Positions 12,489-24,142 of a stretch of DNA of 64,000 nt are shown piece after piece; the stretch's first letter is position 1; every line of letters begins with the position of its first letter. The notes below the pieces were generated by a model. That model had not been told where the DNA came from. It worked only from the letters and a program-made list of their open reading frames with translations, and searched no databases. The stretch is from the NCBI GenBank assembly GCA_026119855.1, contig JAOWBW010000761.1, positions 62,001-126,000 on the forward strand, written 5' to 3'. The stretch comes from Campanula takesimana. Taxonomy: Eukaryota > Streptophyta > Magnoliopsida > Asterales > Campanulaceae. A program made the translations under genes and the position numbers.

Positions 12489-14075
12489 TTACTCGGCTAT
12501 TTCTCTCTTCATATTAATCCACCAAAATTGTTGCTTCAAATCCTGATACATCTTCGTACTGCCCGGATGAATAGTATACCTCGATTTGTGACCCTCATCT
12601 AAAACTCTCTGCTTAATTCCATCAACATCCGGAACACACAAACGACCACGGAAAGTCAACACTCCAATCGGGCTAACAGAAAAATCCTCGAAATTCTTTT
12701 CCTTCAATTTACCCCTTATCTTCACCAACTCGGGATCTTCTTTCTGAGCTTCTTTTATTCTTTGATTTAGGGTCGGAGACACCCTAATATTCGCAAAAAT
12801 AGCCCCATGTCTCGATTCACGAGGAGACCAATCTCGAACATCCTCAAGCATTTTCCACTCTCGAACCATCATCGAATCCACATAAGATTTCCTACTAATC
12901 GCATCGGCGACCACATTTGCCTTTCCCGGGTGATAGGAAATCGTACAATCATAATCCTTCAACAATTCCATCCATCGGCGCTGTCGGTTGTTCAACTCTT
13001 TCTGGGAAAAAAGGTACTTCAAACTCTTGTGATCGGTAAAAATCTCAAACTTCACTCCATAGAGGTAGTGCTTCCATTTGTGCAACGCAAAGACTATCGC
13101 CGCCAACTCCATATCATGAGTGGGGTAATTCTGTTCACCAGGGGTCAACTTCCTCGAAGCATAAGCAATTACTTTCCCGTTCTGCATCAACACACAACCC
13201 AAACCCTCTTTCGAAGCATCACTGTAAATCACAAGGCCATCGCTCCCATTAGGCAAAGTCAAGATCGGTGCGGTAGTCAACCTCTTCTTCAATTCCTCGA
13301 AACTCTTGTCACAATTCTCGGTCCACACAAACGGGACATTTTTCCGGGTCAACTGAGTCATCGGAGTAGCAATCCTCGAAAACCCCTCAATAAATCTTCT
13401 GTAATAACCGGCTAAACCCAGAAAACTTCTGATCTCGGTCACTGACTCGGGTCTCTTCCAATCCACTATAGCTTCAATCTTCGACGGGTCCACAGAAATC
13501 CCATCTTTAGAAATCACATGACCCAGAAACGAAACCTTCTCGAGCCAAAATTCGCATTTACTAAACTTCGCAAACAATTTCTCCCTCGCAAGAACGGATA
13601 AAACTGTCCTCAAGTGCTGCTCGTGCTCCTCTCGAGATTTAGAGTAGACGAGTATATCATCAATAAAGACCACCACGAACGAATCGAGATAAGGATGGAA
13701 AACTCGGTTCATCAAATCCATAAACACGGCCGGCGCGTTAGTCAACCCAAACGGCATAACCAAGAACTCATAATGACCATAACGAGTGCGAAAAGCAGTC
13801 TTCGGAATATCCTCCGATCGAACCTTCAACTGATGGTACCCACTCCTCAAATCAAGTTTAGAGAAAACCACGGACCCTTGAAGCTGATCAAATAAATCGT
13901 CAATGTGAGGTAGAGGATACTTGTTCTTCACCGTAACATGATTCAACTTTCTATAATCGATGCACAATCTCAAGGAACCGTCTTTCTTCCGCACAAATAA
14001 AACCGGTGCTCCCCACGGGGAAACACTAGGGCGGATAAACCCTCGATCAAGAAACTCTTGCAACTGAACCTTTAA
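12489..14075 (-). pseudogene. Element G reverse transcriptase, RNase H and integrase zinc-finger N-part
   Basis: RT lies at about residues 1-230 with the catalytic FIDD at 13656-13667. RNase H follows (DASKEGLGCVL, the HDMELAAIVFAL helix, TDHKSLKYL, ending ADAISRK), then the HX..H half of the integrase HHCC finger. The segment is the same reading frame as its neighbours, separated upstream by TAG at 14076-14078 and downstream by TAA at 12489-12491. All visible catalytic residues are present, so the element was recently functional. Confidence 0.92.
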
Positions 14076-15818
14076 CTACTTCAACTCTGCGGGGGCTAAC
14101 CTATAAGGTGCTTTCGAAATTGGAGCCGTACCCGGCAAAAGATCTATACAAAACTCAATCTCACGATCGGGAGGCATATCATACTCAGTAGAGAAAACAT
14201 CGGGAAATTCTTGAACTACCCGAACACTATCCAAACTAGGGGATTCTTTCCTAGTATCAAGAACACTAGCCAAATACCCCTCACAACCACAATGCAATAA
14301 TTTTCTCGCTTTCATATAAGAAATTAAGTGAACCTTTCTACTCAGAGGACAAGCCTCAAACACAAATTTAGGCACATCGGGAATTGAAAAAGTAACAGTT
14401 TTCTTACGGCAATCAACGGAAGCATGAAACTTGCTCAACCAATCCATACCCAAAATGACATCAAAGTCTTGGATAGGGAGAACTACCAAATCCGCACAAA
14501 GGACACGACCACAAATAACCACATCACAAGCACGAAAGACTCGATCAGAAATCAAGCATTCTCCTATAGGGGTCAACACCTCTAGCACGTACGGTAAAGA
14601 CTCGAATGCAGCATTTAACATGGAAGCAAATTGCACAGAAATGTATGAATGAGATGATCCTGGATCTACTAACGCTCGTGCGCTCACATTAGACACAGAA
14701 ACAATACCTCCAATAACGGATGGATCATCGGTAGCTTGTTGTTGATTCATGGCATATATCTTTCCTTGAACTTTGGGCTTCCCGGTAGCATCCATTTTCT
14801 GACCTTGATTATTACCAACTCCTGACCCGGATGCTTGTCCTCTACCTCTCGGGTAATCTTTTACAAAGTGACCCATTTGACCACAATTGGTGCACCTTCC
14901 CTGCTTCTTCCAACACCGGTCCTCAGAATGACCCTCCTTTTGACAATACGAACAAAGCCTCCTAATTTGGTTCCCTTGGTTCCCGGAAGTGGTACCCGGG
15001 TTCCTTGGGATCGGTTTCCCTCGGAACTGAGATTGTCCCCCAAAGTTAACTCGGTTATCGGAGCGGTGTTGCGGTTGAGATCTAGCATGGCTTCCCGGTT
15101 TACCCGTACCCACAACTTCGGTTTTCCTTTTGTGCTCCCCAATATCTTGCTCTATCAAGTAGGCTCGGTCTACCGCATCTTGGAATGTCACAATCCGTTG
15201 GGCAATAAGTTGAGTACGGATGGAGGTCTTCAATCCCCGAATGAATCTCATAGCTTTTTGTTCCTCGGTCCTCACCAAATAGTCACAATACCGGGCTAAT
15301 TCTATGAACTTAGCCGAGTATTGAGCTATAGACAGCAAACCTTGCTCCAGGTTGAGTAGCTCGATCTCCTTTCAGTTTTGATCAACAACCGGAATGAAAT
15401 GCTCCTTGAATTTGCGCACGAACAACTCCCACGCATACACCGTGTGAGTATCATCCCAACTAGCTTTAACACCTTTCCACCAATGCTCGGCGGCTCCCAC
15501 ATGCTTATAAGCCACGAACCGGACCTTGTCCTCCTCAGAACACCCAAATACACCATAAATTTTCTCCATAGACTCGATCCACATCTCAGCCTTCTTCACA
15601 TCGGGCTCACCGTCGAACTCTGCCGGTTTCAGTTTCAAGAATTGCTCCAAACCATAACGGGGTGGTGCTTGCTCTACCCTCGGACCTTGATCATGTATGG
15701 CCTTCATGGCCGCCTCGAACATGCCTTGAAACATAGCACGTGCTTCTTCCCTTGTGTCATTCTGATTCTGTGCCCCACTAGTACCTTCACCTGTTCTCCT
15801 TCTAGCCATTTCAAACAA
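14076..15818 (-). pseudogene. Element G gag and aspartic protease
   Basis: Gag starts at 15818 or at the Met three codons on (MARRRTGEG). The retrotransposon-gag domain is followed by two zinc knuckles: the first CSYCQKEGHSEDRC is standard, while the second CTNCGQMGHFVKDY has lost its last Cys to Tyr. Protease follows with ALVDPGSSHSYIS (D-P-G, a variant seen in this branch) and ILGMDWL. An in-frame TGA at 15372-15374 splits gag, and a TAG at 14076-14078 ends the segment. Upstream the PBS lies about 100 bases away. Confidence 0.9.
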
Positions 15819-15912
15819 TTACCTGCATAAGACATCAACCGTTACTCACTCCGAACACAACTACCCACCTAGGTCATACTAATCCACCTACACTTATACA
15901 TAAAGCTAATGC

Positions 15913-15930
15913 CATAGCTCTGATACCAAC
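15913..15930 (-). promoter_or_regulatory. Element G primer binding site (initiator Met-tRNA type)
   Basis: On the minus strand, directly after the 5' LTR end (CGCGACA) and a two-base spacer, lies TGGTATCAGAGCTATG, which matches the standard plant retroelement PBS for tRNA-iMet. Confidence 0.9.
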
Positions 15931-18031
15931 TGTCGCGGCCCCGAACCCCGCGGGCCCGAGATCGCGAGCTGGACGTCGACTTAAACAATAAACTCTAAAA
16001 TAATGGAGATAAAAATTTCCTTTTATACCCAAAGGATGATAACACAAGGTTTTGTAAATCAACTTGAACAACAAAGTAAAAACTAGTATAAACTCCATAA
16101 GCTTATACACCAAAGTTACAAAATACACAAATCCTAGTGACGTCAATGTTTGGTACAAATATCCCCAAAAGGTTACACATTGATATAATGTAAACCAACC
16201 TATAACAACTTTCCCCAAAAGAATGTATCCACACTCGACGTCCTCTTTCTCGTGATCAGCGAGACTAGTCCTTAGCACCTGGGGGGGGGGGTTAAGGAAA
16301 AACAAAGATAAAAAGAAAGGGGTTGAGATAAATCTCAATAAGTTACTAATGCAACTACATGACATGCTATGATGCAAGAAGCAATACGCAATAATAAATA
16401 TCACATAGCACATAGCATTTATCACATAACAGATAGCAGCGGAAATAAACACATAACAAAGGATATAGCCAAGGTTTTCCAAACCGGTACATCCAAATAA
16501 AGGATCGCTGCGCAGCTTCAATAATCAACAAATCATCATCTTCATAATAGCATGAAAGCAGAAGAGAAATCCCCGGTATCGGAACCAATAACCAAATGAA
16601 GTGTCACAAGGGACGGGAGACATGCCACAAAGTCATGCTCCAAGTAAAGCTAAAATACACACAAAGGAGCTAGCTCTTCTCACATCCAAGGCCAATCTGG
16701 AGGAGGGTAATAATGGGGCAAAACAATGGTCAACATCACAATGGACTTGGCCGTGCCATCATAATGTTTCGCATCGCCCAAACACACACAAAATACCAGC
16801 TGGACTTTCACATAAAGGCTAAGTAATAAAATACTAGCACGATAAACAACCATTGATTCCAAAGTAGGGAATCACACCAAGAAGTCACCAAGAAAGTGAA
16901 ATGTACCCACAACGCACAATTAAAGTGTTCCAATAATCTCAATTAACACTTAATTAATTTCAAACACAAACTTGATCACAAAGGACCCAATTCTATTACT
17001 AGAGTGTACTACAATGACCACTAAGGTCAACTAGAAGGACACCCAAGACTTAGACCAAAACGCATTCTTCAATCACACAAATTAACAAATGTAAACTTTC
17101 AGAGGTCTGTGCGGCCGCCCACCAGGGACTGTGCGGTCACCCAAAAAGGCCCTCAAACAAGAACAAAAGCTTTCAGATAGATGTGCGGTCGCCCAGACAT
17201 TTTTGGGTGGTCGCCCAATCTTCTGAACTGCCGGAATTCGGGAAGGAAGAAATGGGTTCTTCATTTTCTTAACCAATTCACACAAATGCTCAAAATCAAA
17301 CACAACCAACAAGATTCCTAAGGTACCCAAACATCATTTAACCAAAAAGGGGATCTTAACAACACCCTTTATCAACCAAAACCAAGATTGAATCAAGACA
17401 TTCATCAATTCACCATTTTTAGCCAAAAACTCAAATAAATTCCAAATCAATTCCAAACTCAACCAAACTTCAAAGATAACAATTAAAGCATTATAGAAAC
17501 ATGTTATGAGCATTTTAGCATAAAAATGGGGGAAAAGCAACTTACATGAAAATTCTCAAAGATGACGGAATTCAATTCTTTTTGGTTCTACGCGATCCTA
17601 TCGACGATCTAAACACATTTCAAGTTTTAAGAAATGAGAGATTATGAGAGGAAGAGGAAGAAAATGAAGAGAGAAGGAAAGAGAAAGAAACTTACCCACA
17701 ATGGAGAGAGAGAGGGAGTTTGCTGGTAGAGGGGGATGGAGAGAGTGAGGGTGAGGGTGAGGGAGAAGAGAATGAGGGTGAGGGTGAGGGAGAAGAGAAT
17801 GAGTAGGGAAATTATTTTAAAAAAATTACATTTAGGCCCCTCCCTTCTACTAACACAATACTACAGTAACCCAAATGACCCAAATAAAATGCTAGGCATA
17901 AATTAATATAACGCATAAAATGCACACATAAATATTTAAATAAATAATAATTTAAATAAATAAATAAGCAAATAAATAAATAATAATTATTTATTACTAA
18001 TAAAATAGAGCCTAGATTTCGGGTCGTGACA
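15931..18031 (-). mobile_element. Element G right LTR (5' LTR), 2101 bp
   Basis: It is nearly identical to 9232-11293. It is longer mainly through a 10-base insertion near 16085 and expansion of a GTGAGG-type microsatellite at 17750-17800. Its U5 end is the sequence found at both ends of the palindromic insert at 62031-62728. Confidence 0.93.
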
Positions 18032-18036
18032 GTGAA

Positions 18037-18479
18037 TGCTAAACCATTTTCAAAACCGAGTGGGAGTCCACCCAAACTGACTCTCCTTCGTGAATTAAAG
18101 CAAACAATCCTAGAATAGGAAGACCTCCTCATGTATTAATCACCATTTTTGTTAGGGCATAAAAGCAAGGCATAAAAGGCATAAAATTAATCTAAGTTGC
18201 ATGCATACTAGAGACCATCATGGGCGAGGAGATTGCCTAACCCCTTCTCTTTCTCGTAAATTAGCCCCCGAACCCACTTTCTCTAAACAAAAGGTTTTAT
18301 CTTCGTTTTTCCTAAAATAAAATGAGGTGGCGACTCTTGACTGTTTTGATTCCATCGATAGGAAACCATTGTGTGAGAACCGAGCGCATTTCCAAAAGCG
18401 CATTAGCACGAGGCACGACCCGAATCGTCCTCGCGGGATGATCATTTCGGTGTGCGGCTTTCGAGCGCGGGCTCTAACA
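18037..18479 (+). mobile_element. Tat-A LTR, second segment (3' end)
   Basis: It continues the LTR interrupted at 9231, aligning with the reverse complement of 45700-46140. It ends in GCGGGCTCTAACA at 18479. No PBS follows, so this is the outer edge of a 3' or solo LTR. It contains the PBS-like decamer GTGGCGACTC (18327-18336). Confidence 0.88.
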
Positions 18480-19020
18480 ATAGGAGAGAGAAACGGCGGT
18501 TTGGTGAAAAGGTGGAGTGGGTCACGTGCTGCGATGACGTGACCCAATGCGAAGCGCGCATGCGCAGACCTAGCGTGCGCGTGTGTCAGCAATTATAAGT
18601 AAGTCACTGTCGCATCACCTTCCTCATTAATGGTGAGCAGACATTCTAATCAGGGGCTGTCATCAATGCCAGATAGCATTAATGACAATGGGACATGCAC
18701 AGGGGTAAAATGGTAATTTCCTAAGAAAATTCAAAAATAAAGGCGAGGGAAATTTTTAATTTCACAAGTACTCTTGTGAATTAAGCGTTGACTTTTCAGT
18801 CAGGGACGTAAGTGCAATTCTAATGAATAGAGTACTTACCTGCGGTCCACCAGTCATGCACATGTGACAGCATGCGCAGTGCTACCTTAGTTTCTATAAA
18901 ACTTGAAATGAATGGTTTCATGCGCATCTATTATCCTGCGCAGGTGCATGTACCTTGACCTATTTTATGACTTATCAAGCAAACACAAGATCATTAGTAA
19001 TGACAAATCATATGGATAAG
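18480..19020 (-). other. SIRE-B leader downstream of pol
   Basis: Non-coding sequence homologous to SIRE-A 2180-3040. Instead of GCGCC words it carries TGCGCA words (near 18550, 18872, 18921, 18938). No gene is visible. Confidence 0.6.
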
Positions 19021-20129
19021 TTATCTAAGTTCAATCATACCCATTTCTCCTCTCAAGAAGACAAATCTCTTTGCGTCAAGAGCCTTTGTGAGGATATCAA
19101 CAATTTGATTGTCTGTGCCCACGTGATCTAAGTGAATGTTTCCTTTTTCCACGTGGTCGTTGAGAAAATATTATTTGATGTCGATGTGCTTTTTCTGTGA
19201 GTGCATGACAAGAGTATTGGAGACTTCTATGGTGGACTTGTTGTCACAGAAAATTGGGCAATTCTCTTCATGAATTCCATAATCCACCAATTGTTACTTA
19301 ATCCATAGGATTTGGTAGCAGCAGCTTCCAGCAGCAATGTATTCAGCTTCTGTAGTAGAGATGGACACATCATCTTGTTTCTTGCTTGCCCAAGCAACAA
19401 GTCTATTTCCAAGGAAATGGTGCTCTTCTTGTCAATTGTGCATGCTGCGTAATCTGCATCTGAATAACCTAGCAAATCGAAATTCGAATTTTTGGTGTAC
19501 CAAAGTTCAAGGCTAACAGTTCCAGAAATATATCTAATAATGCGTTTAACAGCAATTAAGTGTGCTTCTCTAGGATATGCTTGATAGCGTGCACAGACAC
19601 AAACACTAAACATAATATCTGGCCTATTTGCAGTAAGATAAAGAAGAGAGCCAATCATACCTCGATATAAAGTCTGATCAACTTTTTTACCTTTCAAATC
19701 TTTGTCAAGTTTATTGCCCGTGGCCATTGGAGTGTCGTATGCTTTAGCATTCTTAAGTCCAAATTTATTGATTAAGTCTCTTGTGTACTTGGCTTGATTA
19801 ATGAAGATGCCATCATTCAATTGTTTGATTTGAAGTCCGAGGAAGAATGTGAGTTCTCCCATCTTGGTCATTTCAAACTTGCTTTTCATGAGCTTCTCAA
19901 AGCGCTTACAAAGTAACTCATTAGTAGAAACAAATATAATATCATCAACATAAATTTGAACAAGTAAAGAATGATTATTATACTTAGGAATGAATAGAGT
20001 TGTATCGATTTACCGCGCTTGAAGCCTTTCTCTAGCAGGAATTTTGATAGAGTATCATACCATGCTCTTGGAGCTTGCGTTAGTCCATACAAAACTCTTT
20101 GAAGTTTGAAGACATGATTTGGAAAATTG
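19021..20129 (-). pseudogene. SIRE-B pol C-terminal half: copia reverse transcriptase and RNase H
   Basis: On the minus strand the order is HVFKLQRVLYGLTQAPRAWY (RT), a YVDD codon set at 19941-19952 (after a frame change near 20010), GELTFFLGLQI, then RNase H with YSDADYAAC and the C-terminal FLRGEMGMIEL, stopping at 19021-19023. Frame changes near 20010 and 19430 break it. Copia RT order (RNase H last, no integrase after it) and the C-terminus match SIRE/Maximus elements. The 5' half would resume beyond the Tat-C element, outside the window. Confidence 0.88.
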
Positions 20130-21150
20130 TGTAGACACCCCATTTTGGACATTCATTTATGATCACACTACTTCTGTGTCTCGCCTTTGATTTGGGTCGA
20201 AACTCATTAAGTTGGACATGTTTCGTTAAGTTTCTGACTGACTCCGTTAGTCAGGGGCCAAAATAAACATTAAAACTACTGCAGAGGGGGAAAAGTGAAT
20301 TCCAGCGCTGAGATGCCTCGTACGAGACATTGATGTCTCATACGAGACATCACCCTTGACAGTCGGGTTTTTGGTCAGTTTCCTTGTTGATCTTAACCCT
20401 TTTTCTTGGCAAACACTTAAGCAATCCGGGAATACCTATTGGGCGATCTTAGAGTCCAACAATACCTCTGTGGGAATCAAGTCTTGGATTCCCATCACAA
20501 CTTACCTTCTTGGCTCAAACCCTAGGTCAAGAACTCTTATAAATAAAGAGGTTCTCGGACTGAAAAACGGCTAGAATGGTCATTCACCCAAAACCACCCC
20601 AAATCTGATCAAAGAGGTCTCCACAATCAGCCTCTGTCTCTCTCCCACGAAATTCAAACCCTCACCTCACCATTCAAGTCAAGTTTATTGGAGATTCAAG
20701 GCCTTTAGTCAAGGATATCCATAGGATTCTTGAAGAACGCTTAGGTAAAACTCTTTGTTTTCTATCTTCTCGTCTCCTTCTTTGTCTTTGAAGTAGTGTG
20801 ATTCCATTAAAGGATCATCCTAGAGCCTCTCCAATCCATGGAGATGGTCTCGAAGCACATGATCCGACATCCCAAATAAATAAGCAATTATTTATTTATT
20901 TGTTTTCTCTTTTACCTACATTTTGCATAATTTTGAAACGATGATGATGATTTCTTAGCAAGACCAATCCTAGATTGGGTGAATTGGGTGCTCCTTGACC
21001 TTCCCAATTCATAACTTAACCCCCGAATCCAGATATCTCGGTTCGTGTTCCGACAACAACATGGTGGCGACTCTCAATTAAAAAGGTAAATCAAAGGATG
21101 AAAACCGCCTCGAGAACAACCAATACAACCGGAAAACCCGCGCGCAAACA
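20130..21150 (+). mobile_element. Tat-C 5' LTR, 1021 bp
   Basis: It starts TGTAGACACC and ends GCGCAAACA, one base before the PBS. It has a paired palindrome (20312-20351) and the conserved Tat U5 block CCCCCGAATCC plus GGTGGCGACTCTC near 21063. Both are shared in position with the other Tat LTRs here. Confidence 0.88.
20312..20351. repeat. Paired CTCGTACGAG palindromes (Tat-C copy 1, in LTR)
   Basis: Two palindromes, CTCGTACGAG (20317-20326) and TGTCTCATACGAGACA (20334-20349, one mismatch), have centres 20 bases apart. Confidence 0.85.
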
Positions 21151-21151
21151 G

Positions 21152-21169
21152 TGGTGACTCCGCTAGGGA
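21152..21169 (+). promoter_or_regulatory. Tat-C primer binding site
   Basis: TGGTGACTCCGCTAGGGA lies one base after the LTR. It starts with TGG (the tRNA CCA complement) and matches the Tat-1 PBS at 14 of 18 positions. The tRNA identity is not assigned here. Confidence 0.8.
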
Positions 21170-21260
21170 CGATCACAGTAAGTGGGTTAGACTTGCGTCG
21201 AAAGAAATCATCGTTGTTTCAAAATTTGGAATTCTGTACTGTAATATGTTTTCCGACTGA

Positions 21261-21303
21261 GATGCCTCATACGAGGGATCCCTTGTCTCGTACGAGACAT
21301 CTC
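21261..21303. repeat. Paired CTCGTACGAG palindromes (Tat-C copy 2)
   Basis: CTCATACGAG (21266-21275) and a perfect TGTCTCGTACGAGACA (21284-21299), centres 21 apart, about 100 bases after the PBS. Confidence 0.88.
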
Positions 21304-21526
21304 AGCTCTGCCAGGCTGATCTGACTCTCTGGTTTGAAAAAGGATTTTCATTCAGTTCAAACACGTGCACAGGGTTTCAGATCCGCTCTCCCCTCTGTTT
21401 CTGAGTCTTAGGACCTCCCTAACGACGAAGAAACTCCCCATATATTATAAGGCTAACCTTTGTTTTGCAGGAGTACTTGCTAAATGTTTCATTCTCTGCT
21501 TTACTTATGTTTGCCTTATGTGTGAA

Positions 21527-21565
21527 CTACGACGGCCTGAGTTCCTCCACAAGAAGGAAACGTAG
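21527..21565 (+). other. Conserved Tat UTR hairpin (copy in Tat-C 5' leader)
   Basis: The outer stem CTACG/CGTAG (21527-21531 with 21561-21565) encloses an inner stem TTCCT/AGGAA (21542-21546 with 21555-21559). The flank reads GTAGGCAGCC. It is homologous in layout to seven other copies whose inner stems have different but still complementary bases. Confidence 0.7.
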
Positions 21566-21657
21566 GCAGCCACTTGGCCCAGCCATTGCATGTTTTTATT
21601 TTACTTTAAAAAAAAAACTCTCTATTTTATATTTGACACCTAGATCTTGACTCTCAC

Positions 21658-23122
21658 TGTTAGGATTCATTGTTAGTACACCCACTTAATTTGATTGATC
21701 CATGCCACGTGTCTTTTTATGGACTTTAGGACCGCATGTAATGAAGTTCTACTTCAATTTTTAGATAAGTCAATTTCTAGATTTTTGATTGTCTAGGCTG
21801 AGTATTGTTCAGTTTTATACCTTAGCGGTTTAGTGCTTCAAGCCGTCATCTTGAGACCACCAGCATGGAGTCCTTCAGTTTTCATCAAACTGCAGTCTGC
21901 ATGTTTGATGAAACCGCCCATCAAGATCATCCTTCAAACCGCTCCTATGCTTGGTGAAACCGCAGAGCAGTTATTGAAGAATTAAAGATATGTCATTTAT
22001 TCCTTTGACAAACATTCCCTTTTTAACCGTAAAAGAATGTTGTTATGTCATGCCAAAATAAATCTAAGTTAACTTGGAGTTTCTGCAAGGAATGTCGGTT
22101 TGTCTATCAGTTTGAATTGTTTACCATTAGTCATTTCTCTAACAAAGGACAAATGTCAGGTAGTGGTGCAACAACTACTTAGGACTACAAGACAAATCCA
22201 AGGACGAAAATGACAGCTCAACCAATGGGATTTCGACAGCACTGTACCCTTCAGATTTGATTCAAATCTTTACCCAACGGTCACAAGGGTGCTCTGCCTA
22301 TAAATAGCCTCCATTATTCAACAATAAAGGTTGTTGAGCTTCAAGAGATTCATTCCCAAGTGTTCAAGTTTACTTTGAAGATTCAAACCCAGATATTCAT
22401 ATCTTCAAACCATCTCCTTAGCAAACCCAATTTTCTTCATCAAAGCTTCTAGCCTAACAACCTTTCATACTCAGACTTTACACCGAAAGACTTCCATTTG
22501 CTCAACCATCATTTAGATACTTAGAGCATTTGATTTCTTTTCACACACACACACCCGATTTATATGATCACATAGATTATATACTTCGAAAACACCGGTT
22601 GTTATTATAGCTTAGGTTAGACTTATTGTTTAGAGTTTAGATTCATCTTGTAAAACCTCCTCTAAATTAATACAAGTCTCATAGCTATTAGAAAATCCTA
22701 GACTAACCATCTAGGTAGAGGACGTAGTTCATTTAAGAACGAACCTCTTCAATTTGTGTGTTTGATCTTTATTTTCTGTCTTGGTATTTATCTTTCTTGT
22801 TTGTGGCCTTTAACTTGTCTCCATATACGAAATGACTTGAAAGATGAATTGTGTTTTCCTTTGAACTTTAAGTTTAACTATTCAGTTGCATCATAGTGTT
22901 TTCTCAACCTGAGTCAAACCGCCCAACTCTTTAACTAACCTATTTGGCCAAACCGCAAACTCCGCTGTGCATTTTATCAGTTCGGTTCTTGTGCTTTGAA
23001 CCGCAGTTGGCCAAATTGATAAGTACTCGGTTGATTTTAAGGGTATTTTAGAAAAAGTTTTGGACCGCTATTCACCCCCCCTCTAGCAGTTGTATACCCT
23101 TGTTGCCCTCTTGGACCAACAT
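21658..23122 (+). mobile_element. Solo SIRE-type copia LTR inside Tat-C leader
   Basis: It starts TGTTAGG and ends GGACCAACA. It is collinear with the SIRE-A LTR (6889-8272) but has no internal region. Flanking 5-mers CTCAC and TTCAC agree at 4 of 5 bases, as expected for an old target duplication. It carries seven AAACCGC/GAACCGC words instead of the GCGCC words of SIRE-A. The Tat-C leader continues on both sides. Confidence 0.85.
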
Positions 23123-24142
23123 TCACACACGTGCACACATGTAGAATAATTTCACTACATACCCTATAAACCCGGGTCCCAATCAGAGGACGGATGTCGG
23201 TCAGCACCCCCATTCTAACGAATGGCCCTCGCCGATCTCTCCAAAGATGGTGTACCCACTCCGTGACACGCTCCTAGACTGTGTTCATGGGGAGCCTTAG
23301 CCGTAAGCCTTGCATCAACCTCATGCATACATACTGCTAATAAGACACTCCTCGAGATCGGTCGGTTCGATTCTTTGGGTTGTTTTAATCTTTGCCCAAG
23401 ATAACGCATCTTTACAATCTATAATCCTCCCTTGTGAATATGATGAATGTCCCTTCGGTAAAATGTTGAACAAAGGATTTTGAAAGAATGGAGAACCTCT
23501 CTACGGAAATCCGAGCTTGTGTTTTCCTACTTTTACTATTCTGTGCGGGATTGTGGATGCCATTTTGACTTAGTTTCGACCGCACCGTTCAACATGTCCT
23601 TTTTGGTTGTCGCTTAAAATTCACAAGGTTTGATTGCATTAATGCGTTGTTTAACAAAGTGCAAAAAAACTACGGAATCACTTAGGTTTGGTTAATTGAA
23701 TGGTGGATTCCGATGAGAATATGGGACCTTTGCCCGAATTGTCCATTTGGGAGAGTGCAATACAGGTGAAAAACAAGGGGTTGATATTCTACGGTGACAG
23801 AATCCACTGTTTCAGGACGAACTAGAGTAGTAACCTCTTAAAATGGATTAAATTCCATCCGACCAATAGGATTAAAAACTGCAAATCTGCCTGTTAGGCT
23901 GGATGCCTCGTACGAGACATCCATTGTCTCGTACGAGACATCCTCCTTTTTCTGTGAATCTGCCGTGTTGGTCAACCCCTATTTCATAAAAGCCGACTTG
24001 TTGGGACCCCAGTCTGAATTTGACACAGTTTCTGCACTCTAGGTCCGTGCGATCGGCAAAGTAGCTCTGTACTCCCAACCTAATCGCTTCAGCAATTTAC
24101 ATCCGTGATCCCGCTACCAAGAGACTAGAAAAGGTTGCAGTA
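23123..24142 (+). other. Tat-C 5' leader upstream of gag
   Basis: Non-coding, about 1 kb. The part around 23690-23830 is similar to the Tat-1 leader near 59270-59350. It contains one paired palindrome. No ORF is supportable. Confidence 0.7.
23902..23942. repeat. Paired CTCGTACGAG palindromes (Tat-C copy 3)
   Basis: CTCGTACGAG (23907-23916) and TGTCTCGTACGAGACA (23925-23940), both perfect, centres 21 apart, about 200 bases before gag. Confidence 0.9.

Larger units (their letters stand above)
9232..18031 (-). mobile_element. Element G: complete Tekay/Del-type chromovirus LTR retrotransposon
   Basis: The 8.8 kb element has LTRs 9232-11293 and 15931-18031, both TGTCGCGGCC...CGGGTCGTGACA on the plus strand. 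A perfect 5-bp target duplication GTGAA flanks it (9227-9231 and 18032-18036), and the Tat-A LTR sequence is continuous across it. PBS and polypurine tract are in place for a minus-strand element. The gag-pol reading frame is broken only by three nonsense codons, and the LTRs differ by few substitutions plus short indels, so the insertion is fairly recent. The chromodomain at the integrase C-terminus places it in the chromovirus branch. Confidence 0.95.
18480..20129 (-). mobile_element. SIRE-B: minus-strand SIRE/Maximus-type copia fragment
   Basis: It holds RT/RNase H of a copia element and the first 540 bases downstream of pol. The fragment ends abruptly at both sides: Tat-A at 18479 (inside the CT-rich leader homologous to 3010-3040 of SIRE-A) and Tat-C at 20130 (inside RT). 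This was the host sequence for both Tat insertions. Confidence 0.85.

Noticed and set aside
6889..23122. SIRE-A LTR and the LTR at 21658-23122 as the two ends of one copia element
   Set aside because: They differ strongly in sequence and repeated words, the intervening sequence is other elements, and the second LTR has its own flanking duplication inside Tat-C.
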